Assembly: GCA_022828595.1 (NCBI GenBank)
Contig: JAKGHH010000001.1
Span: 138,155,017-138,219,016, forward strand
Origin: Nelumbo lutea
Lineage: Eukaryota; Streptophyta; Magnoliopsida; Proteales; Nelumbonaceae
Direction of reading: 5' to 3'
Length of the DNA stretch: 64,000 bases
A program made the translations under genes and the position numbers. The notes under the pieces were generated by a model. That model searched no databases. It was given only the letters and a program-made list of their open reading frames with translations, and was not told the origin of the DNA. Positions 12,155 to 23,200 of the stretch are shown here, piece after piece; position 1 is the first letter of the stretch, and the number at the start of each line of letters is the position of its first letter.

Positions 12155-12470
12155 CTTTGAAATTACAAGAATGTCACATAAAGACAAACTCCCTTATGTG
12201 ATTGACTTGTAATTGCCCTTATGTCATTCCAAAATTACACGACTACCACATATATGACAAACCTTCCAGCTTGTAATTGCTTCTATGGTATTTGAAAATT
12301 ATAAGACTACTACATATAAGACAAACCTTCCAATTTAATTAACTCTAAGGCATTCAAAAAATTACAAGAATGCCACATATAAGACAAATTTACTCTTTAT
12401 AACAATGCATCTATGATATTCGAAAATTATAGCAATGCCATATATAATTATTTACGATTATGTCATCCTA
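12155..12470. repeat. Degenerate tandem repeat, about 65-72 bp unit
   Basis: The pattern AAAATTACAAGAATGYCACAT, then AAGACAAAC, then TTGTAATTGC, then TATGTCATTC recurs four to five times with drift. It is non-coding. Confidence 0.7.
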
Positions 12471-12924
12471 TAAAATAAAATGTCATCCCTCTTCTATCTC
12501 CTCCTATTCTTTATCTCAACTTTTATTTATTCATTTATTTATTTTATTATTATTATATAAGCATTTATTTATTTAATAAAATTAAATAAATTATTTTAAA
12601 TCAATAGAATAAAAGAGATTTGACATTGAGAGAAATATTTTAGTAGACAATTATTTATTTATTTTAATAAATTATTTATTTAATTTATTATTATCTAAGC
12701 CTTTATTTAGTTAATAAAAGTAAACAAATTATTTATAAATCAGTAAAATAAAGGAAATTTGGCATTGAGAGAGATTTTAATAGACATTTATTTATTTTAC
12801 TAAATTATTTATTTTTTATTTTTATCTAAGAATTTATTTATTTAATAAATTTAAATAAAATTATTTATAAATCAATAAAATAAAATAGATTTGACATTTA
12901 GAGAAAGATTTTAATAGACATTTA

Positions 12925-13837
12925 TCATGAACCAATTGTTGGTGAAGTATCAATTTTTTTGTGCTTAGTACCTCGTCATTTGGCTTGCTTCCAAGTGGCT
13001 GAAGACTCAGAGGCCGAAGTGAACTTTTGCTGGATGAGGACCTAAATGCCAAGTTGACCAGGCCGAGTTGGGGTCAGATTAGGTGTCGAGTTAACTGGGC
13101 CGAGCTGGGCAGGTTAGGTACCGAACTGACTGTGCCGAGCTAGGCAGGTTAAGTGACGAGCTGACTGGGCCGAGCTAGGCAAGTTAGGTGATGAGCTGAC
13201 CAAAGTGTCGAGCTGCCTATTAGGTGCCGAGCTAACCAAAGGGTCGAGCTGCCTATTGGCGAGCTGGATTGATTGTTGAGATTCGTCGTTCTTTAGAGAC
13301 ATGTAGGGAATCAATGTTAGAGGACCCGGGGTGGCTAACCCGGTGAGGTCACTCCGATGCTTAAGTCAGTACTCTCATAGTAGACTGCGAGCTAAAAATC
13401 ACAAAGTATGAGAGCTAGAATATGCTTATTTTCCCCCCTATGCCATTGGGGTTGGTGCCTTTATATAGGCATTGTTTGGCGTGGGCTTCACGCACCGCAT
13501 CTGAGATTTTCGAGAAGTCGTCTAAGTGGTCCGAGATTCCCTGAGGCAACCGCCATGCGTGTTGACCACCCTCCGAATCGTTCGACACGTGGGCCAACTT
13601 CCAAGGATCGTGGGAGTGTTAGGATATGCACGTCGAATTCGTCGGCGAACACGTCTCATAGGTCGCCAAGTTGGCGCCTGTGCTAGGCCGCCAGTTCGCG
13701 CCTAGGCCAGGCTGCCAGGTGGAACACCATCAACTTGGCTAAGGCAAGTTGTTGCCTAAGTGGTTCCGGGTGTCAACTAGTTGTTCCGAAGTGCCATGTG
13801 TCACCAAGTCAGTGGAGTGCCAAATCCGCCCTCATCA
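12925..13837 (-). mobile_element. Solo LTR of the window's Gypsy family (913 bp)
   Basis: On the minus strand it starts TGATGAGGGCGGATTTGGC and ends TTGGTTCATGA, a one-base variant of the family CATCA end. A perfect 5-bp duplication, ATTTA, lies at 12920-12924 and 13838-13842. No internal region is present, which is the product of LTR-LTR recombination. A TATATAA box (about 13461-13468) is conserved with the other copies. It contains a private minisatellite at 13056-13265. Confidence 0.9.
13056..13265 (-). repeat. LTR-internal minisatellite, about 35-bp unit, six copies
   Basis: Units such as GACTGGGCCGAGCTAGGCAA followed by GTTAGGTGAYGAGCT repeat with substitutions. The GC content is much higher than the flanks. 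Confidence 0.85.
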
Positions 13838-14046
13838 ATTTATTTATTTATTTATTTTATTAAATTAATTCTATCATTATTTTTTAAGCATTTATTTAGT
13901 TAATAAAATTAAATAAATTATTTATGAATCAATAAAATAAAGGATGTTTGACATTGAGAGAAAGATTTTAATAGACATTTATTATTTATTTATTTAGAAA
14001 TAATTTACTAACAAATTGTTCTCTCCCCTTGAACCCAATATTTAGG

Positions 14047-14181
14047 TAGGATTGTCAATGGGATGGGTTCGACCCGACGAACCTGATGGACCCGAACCTA
14101 TTGGGCGGGTTCTAGTTCTAGGAACTGGAACCAATGGTCGATTCCGAGTCTTGATATAAGGTCCCAATTACTATCAGTTTA

Positions 14182-14232
<51 letters not shown>

Positions 14233-14573
14233 GTATAACATATTAAATAAATAAATTATATATACTATACATATAATATATATAGAACATTTAATATATA
14301 TTATACATAATGTATAATATATTAAATAAATAAATTATATATACTATACACATAATATATATAGAATATTTAATATATATTATACATAAATATTTATTTT
14401 TTGTTTATTATAATCGGGTCTGTCAGGTCTGACCCGATTGTCTCGAGAATCGATCGATTCCATTCTGGTCCAAAAATTACAAACCCTATCTAGTCTAGGT
14501 CCTTAACATTTCATGTTGGGTCGGTTTCGGTTCTAACCGGTTTCGACCTAGACCCAACTCATTGACAATCCTA
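14047..14573. mobile_element. hAT-type non-autonomous element (527 bp)
   Basis: Ends TAGGATTGTCAATGGG and CTCATTGACAATCCTA are inverted repeats. A perfect 8-bp duplication, TATTTAGG, lies at 14039-14046 and 14574-14581. The body has an (AT)n tract at about 14185-14230, then a duplicated ATGTATAACATATTAAATAA block, between arms rich in GACCCGA words. Confidence 0.85.
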
Positions 14574-14580
14574 TATTTAG

Positions 14581-15650
14581 GGCTATCAATAGGTAGGTTT
14601 GGGCCCAATATTTATGAGGGGGGCCAAAATGTACGTGGAATGGGGGGTCATGGCTTCCCTGCATCCCCTTGGCTCCACCCCTAGGATTGGGATTAAACCT
14701 ATTCACTTGTCTTTATATCAATTGAACATATTCAAGTCCAAGTTTGAACATAACCTGACCATCAGGCCTAGATCTTGAGCCCAAGCCCAACCCCCATATA
14801 AAGCCTAAAGCTCGACCAAAAAATTGAGAAAAAAGATTTGTATTCTTTATTTAACAACATAAATGATTTATTTATATTAAATTGACTTCGAAAATAAAAA
14901 TTTTATTTATTTATTTATTATTTTATTTTATTAAATTAAATATATTATTATCCATAATTTTTATTTATTTAATTCAACATGCACCCAATATTTAGGGTTG
15001 TCAATGGGTCAGGTTTGGTTCTAGATAACTTGAACTAGTCATATCCCAATAATAAATGAATAGTTACTTATTTATTTTATTATAATAAATAAATAATTTA
15101 TTTATTTTATTATAATAAATAAATAATTTATTTATTTTACAAAATTAAGTAAATTATTATCCATAGATTTCTATTTATTTGATTTACTAAATTATTCAAT
15201 TAGTTAATAATTTATTTTACTAAAAATTTATTTCTCTTTCTCCTTAAGCCTAATAATTTAAGGCTATCAATAGGTTAGGTCTGCATTGGGCAAGGGCGGA
15301 GCTAGGAATTTTTTTATGAGGGGGGCTAAAATCTAAGTGGATTAGTGGGGTGGGGAGTGGGGGAGTGGGAAAATATATATGAAGAGTGGGGATTTGTTGG
15401 GCCATAGGGGGCCATGGCTCCTTGGGGTCCCCCTGTCTCCACCCCAGGGTTGGGTGGCCAGACCATCGGGCCTAGATCTTGAGCCCAAGCTCAACCCCCA
15501 TATAAAGCCCAAAGCCCAGCTAGGAAATTGAGAAAAAAAATATTGGTATTCTTTATTTAACAACAAAATTGATTTATTTATATTAAATTGACTTCAAAAT
15601 TGAAAATTTTATTCATTTATTTATTGTTTCATTTTATTAAAAAATTGATC
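14581..15650. repeat. Local duplication, two diverged copies about 680-705 bp apart
   Basis: GGCTATCAATAGG occurs at 14581 and 15262. CCCCCATATAAAGCC occurs at 14791 and 15495, and both are followed by ATTCTTTATTTAACAACA and a TTTATTTATTAAATTGACTTC block. The copies have a similar GGGGCCAAAATSTA...GGCTCCACCCC middle. I see no coding sequence. Confidence 0.65.
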
Positions 15651-15877
15651 TTGGTATCCTTTTTTCCTAAAAACTATTAATTAAAAAAATCACCTTTTGC
15701 AAATTCATTTTTTCTATACAATAATTTAGCTTCTGCAAGCCCCTGCAATGTAGGGGCCCCTCCGCTAGTACATACTAACAAGGAAAATGGTGTATAGAAA
15801 GAGCCCTTAGAATTCACAAAATGGAATCTTTGGGCTCTTCTCCATTCATCTTCACATGCTCAACGCGTGTGAAAACT

Positions 15878-16033
15878 TAAATGTAAAACCAACACATAAA
15901 ACTCAATGTTAAATGTAAAAACCCACATGTAAAACCCAATGGGAGATGCATGTGTAAAAACCAAAATGTAAAACCTAATGTTAAATATAAAAACCAACAT
16001 GTAAAATCCAATAGGAGATGCGTGTGTAAAAAC
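15878..16033. repeat. Tandem repeat, about 76-bp unit, two copies
   Basis: ATGTAAAACCYAATGTTAAAT, then GGAGATGCRTGTGTAAAAACC, occurs twice. Similar TGTAAAAACCAATG words continue beyond the solo LTR that follows, so the LTR landed in the array. Confidence 0.7.
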
Positions 16034-16038
16034 CAAAG

Positions 16039-16821
16039 TGTAGGTACATAATAGTCACTAAGACTATCAAAGTACAGAGGGTGTCAAACCAACACTATAC
16101 AGATGCCTGCGATGAATTCATAACCCATCGTACGTTTGTGATGAGTTCATAACTCATTGCACATATACAATGAACTCATACCTGAAATAGGTTACGATGA
16201 GCTTGGTTTACGTGGATCTGCGATGAATCTTAGACACGCGTGAACTTGCAATGAGCTTTAGACACGCACAAACTCGTGATGAACTTCGAACAGGTACGAA
16301 ATTACTATAGATCGGGAATAAATATCAAAAACACGTGCTTCTTTAAATTACACACGTGGCGGGACATCCCGTGGGCCTAGTAAAAACGAGCAATGTAAAT
16401 AATGACATCACTCATGCCACGTCGGTTTAAAATGGTCACGAAAGGAAGTAGCATACATGGATTATGAGAATCCTTAAGAGAAAAGTGACTGTTTTCGAAG
16501 GATCTCGCTGGACACATGGTGAAACCCCAATAGCACTCCCTTAATAGTCAACATAAAGAAAAGATTCTCTTTCCTAACAGAAAATGTATCATTTTAAATC
16601 CTTCTCCTTATAGCCTTGGATTTCTATCTATAAAAAGGGAGAACAGATTTTCCCTAAGGGGGACAAGATATGAGATAATCTTGACCTAGGGTTTCTCAGA
16701 AAGGGACTCTCCCTTCTCTCCTCTATTCCTCTCTCTTCCCCACGTCCCTTCTCTTTCCCATCGCCTTCTTCGGACCTTTGAAGACTTAACCAACCTCCAT
16801 AACCTTACCATGGCACCAACA
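16039..16821 (+). mobile_element. Solo LTR of a second, unrelated family (783 bp)
   Basis: Starts TGTAGGTACATAATAG and ends GGCACCAACA. A perfect 5-bp duplication, CAAAG, lies at 16034-16038 and 16822-16826. A TATAAAAA box at about 16629 precedes a pyrimidine-rich stretch, as in an LTR promoter. Inside are several related CGATGAACTCATAAC-like words at 16110-16290. It has no sequence relation to the TGATG/CATCA family. Confidence 0.82.
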
Positions 16822-16826
16822 CAAAG

Positions 16827-18683
16827 TGTGAAACCCAATCTCACCTTATTAAACCACCATTTTTCTTTAACTCTCGTGTAAAAACCAATGTATGATATTC
16901 ATGAGCATTTGCTAATTACAAAAGTGCCACAAAAATGGCATTATTTATCTCCTTGAATTTTAATCATTGCCTTTTTTTTTAGTTATGCGTATGATACTTA
17001 GTTTTTATGTAATTAAAAGAGTGCCATCAACATGTAATTATAATATTGCCACAAAATTGTTATTATTCTCAATTTGGATTCTATTCTTGATATATTGTCT
17101 CGATTCTTATCGGGTCCAAGCCTATTCCACCTAGTCACGAATTATAAACATATTATTTATATTGCATTTGTAAATTTATTATATTTTTTTTTTTATAAAA
17201 ACATGTATATATGGATGAAAATAGTCGAAAAGATACTTGTAGTTTTTGCTTTTTTTACTTAAATTGTTATATTTTAATAATTTATTAAATTTTAAAAAAT
17301 TAAATCAAATTGGGTCAGATTCGAAAATCTGACTTCTTCATCGGATTCGAATTCAGACCCATGTTTTATCATATCCGATCGGATCTTTAGATTGGATCTA
17401 CAATTAATAGTGTTAGATCAATTTGGATATACCTTATTCGAATCTAATCCGATCCATCTGCATCTCTAGTCAATGGATCGGGTTGAACCTAAAGGGCCCA
17501 AACTAATTGGGTAAATTCGATTTTCGGTTCATGAGATATTGTCCTAATTCTTATCGGGTTGGAGATGGTTCCACCCAATCACAAATTAATTTGGAGTTGG
17601 GTCTAAAACTATATACATTGAATTGAAAATTTGTGAGTCTAGCGTGAGCTCGAGCTAGGCTACATATTGGGGTAAAGCTTGAGGTAAAAATTTGTGGGGC
17701 CAAAACCAGACCAAGTGTAAAGACAAAACTTAGGACCAAGCCTATAATTTTTTGGCCAAGCTAAGCCTTTTCATCTACACCTCTTTAACATCTCAATCGA
17801 AATCCATGGAATGAAAGCAAACTAATATTTTAAAACATTTCCTCTTCTCCCAATCTCTATCTCCAAGAATTCAACTACTTCCTCCTATACCTCCCCCATT
17901 CCCCAAATCCCTCTAATAAATATGTTTTAGTTAAATGTATTTTTTAAGATTTTATTAATTATTTTAAAGTCATTAGTTATAATTGTAAAATTATTTGTTT
18001 TAAAATTTGAGTAATTAATTTAATTTAAGTATTTAATTATATTAATTAAATTAATAATTAATTGATTTACCATAATTAATTAAACAACTAATTAAGTAAC
18101 AGTAAATTAATTTGCTTCATTTATTAAAATAACTAACATTAAATATGCCTGAATAAAATTACTAAAATGTGTTGTTGTATTCTGTATTCTTATTGCGGGG
18201 GCACTCCGCGTCTCCGCTGTATAAGTTGTTTTGAAATGTCCAGAGTATATACAAGTAGTTTCTTTATTTCTTTCTTTTTTTACCCTTTCGTTCCGTTATT
18301 CGTACGACTCTTAAGTTTTTTGAACCTAAGCCCTACTAATCCGGCCCGGATATCATGGGTCATGACTGCATGAATTACCTGGTACGGTGGTACACTGGTA
18401 CCCCACCCCACTTCTGTTCAGCATGAATTAGTGGTAAAAGGATATGTTTGGTTCCATGGAAAAGTAAGTGAAAAAGGAAAAGTGAGAAAAAGTTCTTAAA
18501 GAATTATAAAAATGCCATTTAACCAATTTTCTCTTTTTCAAAGTACATACTACAGATCCACGGTTACACACTCTACTCCAGCCAAGGGGGACAACAGAGC
18601 CAGCTTCTGACCGGAGCCTTTTTGGCATCTATCTCTCTTTCTTTCTGCTTTCCCGCATTCACTTCCATCGTCCCTACTACTAC
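16827..18683. other. Intergenic and distal promoter region of the MLO gene
   Basis: AT-rich. It holds degenerate hAT-like scraps (GACCCGATCGGATC words at 17290-17470, and a CTACACCTCTTTA end near 17785) without clear target duplications. No gene is seen. Confidence 0.4.
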
Positions 18684-18690
18684 TATAAAA
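18684..18690 (+). promoter_or_regulatory. TATA box of the MLO gene
   Basis: TATAAAA, followed about 30 bp later by a pyrimidine-rich stretch (TTTCTCTCTCCCATC) typical of plant transcription starts. No better core promoter lies between here and the start codon at 20230. Confidence 0.55.
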
Positions 18691-18714
18691 GGGTTCAGTC
18701 AGCAGTTTCTCTCT

Positions 18715-20229
18715 CCCATCTTCTGTAGACAAACCACATTTTTTCCATTTTTCTATGCGAGTCCGAGATTCCGAGATTTCTGATTCAGCTCCAGCACCAT
18801 CACTCAACATCTGAAAAAAAAAAAAAAAAAAGGAAGAAGAATAAAGAAAACCTACATCTAGCATAGGGGAGGAACGAACAGAGGACCTCGGCAACGAAGA
18901 GAGAGTGCTTCAAAGTCCCCCTCTGACGCTTCTACGTTTTTTGTTTTCTCTTTTTGCAATTGGTTACAGAAAATTCCGGCAAGTTTTATAGCTCGAAAAT
19001 TCTATCGTGAGGAAATATCGCTACTGCTACTGATTACGGTTAATCGAAGTCTTTCTCTCGAGCTCTGAATTTGATGATGCGTGTTGGAAGGTGTTTGCAT
19101 TTTGGTTGATCGAATAGGGAGATCGGTGTGGTTTGTACAGACTGGAATATCAAAAATGGAATAGCAGTTTCTGTGGAAGAAATCCGGAAGCTCTCATGCA
19201 ATTAAGATTCGCAAGGTTTGGATACGTAGAGTTTTAGAAAATTTTCTTACATTGTTCCTAGAAATCCGGTGGAGAATCAGCAGATGTATTCCTGCCGAGT
19301 GTTTTGAGGGAGTAGATCTGAGGATGTTAGGAGTGAGTGATGGAGTAAGTTTTATACGTTTCAAGAAAATTGAGGATCTTTTCTAAAGCTCAACCTCTGT
19401 TTTCCGAAAGTATAAGTAGGGACTGTGCCGTTCAACAACTTTCTTTTATTTTCCTTTTTACAGCACAAGTACTACTCCTCCTCTTCCTCCTTTTTTTATC
19501 GAAAAATGAAAGAGAAACTATCAAATACGACTGTCAGAAGAGTTTAGGTGGCGACGAGTAACAGCCATCAGCTCATTTTTGGATTTCCCAGCGACCAATT
19601 TTGAGGATTAACCGCGGTGCTAGAGGTGGAAAAAGAAAGGAAAGAGTGACCGATTGCTGAAAGCACGTTAAATGGAATGGAATTACAATTTTTGGCCGTT
19701 TTCCAAAGTCCAGTAAGTCGGTGGCAGAAAATGGTTTAGACAAGTCTGAATGCAGTAAATGTTTCCTATGAAAGGTTTGGAGTTATCCTGATTCTATTCT
19801 CCTTTCTTTTGTGGTCAATTGGTTTCTATGGCATTTCTTCTTTTCTTTTTTTTCCTTTCTTCTTTTCTGATTGACAAAGGAAAAAGTGGCGAGATCCCAT
19901 CTTTTTCTTTTTCTTTTTTCTTTTCTTATTTTCCTTTATTGTTTTTGCATTCCCTCTCTTCGTTATCATTGTAGAAAAAGAAAAAGAGAAAATAAGACCT
20001 TTGAGAATGACTAATTGTTATCCCGGACCCTGTTTTGAGCGAGATTTTGCGAGTGTTCACTTTAAATGTACTGTCTGTATTCTCTAATATGGGTTTTGTT
20101 TCATAATCTAGGAAGCCAGCTGTTTCATCTTGAAGCCTCTCCGTGAAAGTTTCCTACCGGAACAGGAGATTTCTGTGGTATACTGGTATTTATGAAATAG
20201 AAGCCTTGGGTATATGAACGAGTTTTGGG
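18715..20229 (+). other. Inferred long 5' leader of the MLO gene, probably with an intron
   Basis: If transcription starts near 18715, the leader to the ATG at 20230 is about 1.5 kb in genomic terms. A pyrimidine-rich tract (about 19840-19935) and an acceptor-like end (ATAATCTAG at about 20111) suggest a 5' UTR intron. Its donor cannot be fixed by eye. A 19-codon upstream ORF lies at 18755-18814, and it would be the first ATG encountered. Confidence 0.4.
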
Positions 20230-23200
20230 ATGGCAGATGATGCAAAAGAAGCGCGGTCACTGGCCTTGACTCCAACATGGTCTGTTGCTTCTGTATTGAC
20301 GATCTTTGTTGCTGTTTCCTTGCTTGTGGAACGTTCCATTCATCGGTTATGCTCTGTAAGTGGCCATGCATGAGTGAGACTTTCTTATGCTTCTGTTTGG
20401 ATGCAATTATTTCCATTATTCGATTCATGCTTTTCTGCTCAACAGGCTGAGGATTTCCTCGCTCATATAATCATTACATTTCCTATCACATCATGGGGGA
20501 ACGGCTTTAAGCATCCCCACTATAGCTCTTATCCTTTATGGAAATGGAAAAAAAAAAGTAATGAAAGAAAGAATACCACTTCATCTAAATAGATACTGTA
20601 TACACAAGCATGCATAAGACACAGTCAGTTTCACACACATTCAAGTGTTAGTTTGATTGAAAATAATAGGCCGAGGGATGGTATCTGCTTTAAGTTGCAT
20701 TTATTCCGATGTGTTCAATTTTTGTTTCACTGATGAGTAAATTTGGGAAGCCAGTGGTGCATACATCATTTTGAGAACTCCAGTTTGTGAAATTTTATAA
20801 AAAAATGAAAAGAAAAATAAAACAATTAGATTTACTGAAACATTCTTTAACATCTGGTGTTTCATCATTAGCTGGATGAAGGAAGGTATAGAAACCAATT
20901 GTCTACCTACTAATCATTCCAGCTGTAAGGGCAAAGATGGTTGGCAAGTTTACAATATTGGTGTTACGGTTACTTCCTTTCTCTGTTCAGATTTTTATTA
21001 CACCCTTGATTCCTTGAAGAAGGCTTTTTAGATTTACGACTCATTTTCCATTTCTTGCAAATACCTATATATACATGTTTTGAGTATTTTTAATAAGGTC
21101 ATTTCAGAGTTGCAGCTTCGGTGTGTCCTGGGATGATTTTGTAAAGAGAAGAAGAGAAAAGATAGATGGGAGAACAGAGAATTGAGAGAGAGCCGATTTT
21201 TGGGTATGGAACCCATCTCATTAGGTTTTATAGTGAAGTACATAAGTTATAAGGATAAATCCACCAAAAAAATATCATGACTGCTTAAATTAACTTGAAA
21301 CTTACATGGAATTTCGTTTAAAATCTTGCTTGATCAGTATCAAGGTTTTTCTAATTGAAGGTTATAGCTGACTAGTCAGCTATAATTGTTTCAACTAGTG
21401 ATTAGTGAGAAACCTACTTTGATACCAAGTTGCAAGTTTTGGTGTGTTCCCTTGGGTTATTTTGTGATAAGAGGATGATAAAAAGATAAGACAAAATAGA
21501 GGGAAAAGAAGAAAGAATTGAGAGAGGCAAAAATTAGGGCTGGTACCCATCTCATTAGGTTTTACAATGAAGTACATAAATTACAAAGATACCCCTGATT
21601 GATAATTGACAAGTATATCTGTGCTAGAATATCTCAACAAGTTCAAGAAAAAGAATTTATTTTCCCTTTAAGGTAGAAAGACACTTCTTATTCTCCTTAT
21701 GTCTGACTGAATTGAACCCAGATTTCTTCCATATTTATTTTATTTAGCAACAGCATAGCCAACCTCAAATAATTTGTGTCAAGGCTGAGTTGAGTTGAGT
21801 TGAGCATTTCGCAACAACATCAAATAAGTTAATTTTTATTAAAAAAAAAAAGTACAGAAACCCTATATTCCTTCTTTTAAAGGGGATTAGGGAAAAAGAA
21901 ATGAATACTTCTCCTCTTTTAAGGTAGGGAGATACTATTTATTCTTTAGTAGAGTTAAGACCTCGTTTCTTCTTTATTTCTCCATTTATTTATTTTATTT
22001 TTGAAACAACATCAAATGCTTTTATTGAATGAAGAGGATTTGTATAATCTCTTCTAATTATAAGTTTCAGGGAACCAATCAACTAGGGGTGCAACTCGGG
22101 TTGGCCCAACTTAACATTTTACACTGCTTTGAGTTCGGGCCTTCAGGTTGGGCCCATTCAAATTTTGACAAAAGGCCAACCTTTTTTCCGAGAAAATTTT
22201 GACAAAAGGCCAAGTTGCACCCCTACAATCAACCAGAGTACTTTAACAAATGAAGCTATCCCAGAACATAGCTCCCCAATACAAAGAATTTCTACTCAAG
22301 TAACTCAACAAGCATCCATCAAAATTCACCTTAACAAATCCTTGTGGTGGTGAGGCATCCATGCTCACTGTATTAGCTACATATGAAAGATTTAGGTCTC
22401 TTCTTTTAAAAATGGGATGATTGTTTATTGATTGAGAAAGGAAGAAAAAGAGAAGATGACATTATTATTTTGTCAGAATATCAAATTACTCATTCTGTTC
22501 TTTAATCTTATATTCATTAGTACTTTACATCATATTTTCAATTCCCTATTGTAGACACTCCAAATTATAAAAGTTCACTTTTCAAAGCTGTGCTTTTGCA
22601 CAAAGTTCATTCATTTACTACCTTCTGAATTGTGTCTGATAACTCCAAATTTTCCTAGTATTTAACCTGGATTGTGTTTCTTTTCAAGTGAATTTATGAT
22701 GTTTCATGACTTCAGTGGTTGCAGAAAACCAATCGAAAACCTTTATATGAAGCTGTGGAGAAAATGAAAGAAGGTATGTGGTATTAATTTTAGAAAATAA
22801 TATTTGTTCACATATTTAGAGGTATTTTTTATGATGCATTATGAGAAAACATTGCCACTGCAAATAGGAAGTTTGTCTTGATATGAATCCTTTATCTCCA
22901 TCTTGTTTTGTGTCCTACTTTTTCTTCTAGCTTCATTGTTTTGGTTTCCGTTCTACAGAGTTGATGCTGCTGGGATTTATATCACTCCTTCTAACGGCTA
23001 CCTCAAGCATGATCTCGAATATTTGCATTCAATCAAAGTTCTATGACAGTAGCTTCTCCCCATGCACCAGGTCTGAGGTTGAAGATACAGAAACTGAAAA
23101 TAATTCTTCTAAGGACCGTAAACTGTTGATGAGTTACGTTCTTCATCGTTCATTTAGGAGGATATTGAGTGGTTTGAACCAGAATACCTGTAAAGAGGCA

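Larger units (their letters stand above)
12558..14030. repeat. AT-rich tandem array (132-141 bp unit) split by a solo LTR
   Basis: Units begin TAAGCATTTATTTA at about 12558, 12696, 12827 and 13885. Each contains GACATTGAGAGAAA and TTTTAATAGACATTTATT. Subtracting the LTR at 12925-13837 and one copy of its 5-bp target duplication leaves a normal spacing of about 140 bp for the interrupted unit. The array therefore existed before the insertion. Confidence 0.8.

Noticed and set aside
12155..16030. Tandem repeats considered as a CRISPR-like array
   Set aside because: Units are long, degenerate and AT-rich, without constant repeats separated by unique spacers. The genome is eukaryotic.
18550..18894. 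114-codon minus-strand frame over the MLO promoter and leader
   Set aside because: It contains a run of Phe from a poly(A) tract and overlaps a convincing plus-strand promoter. No motif is visible.
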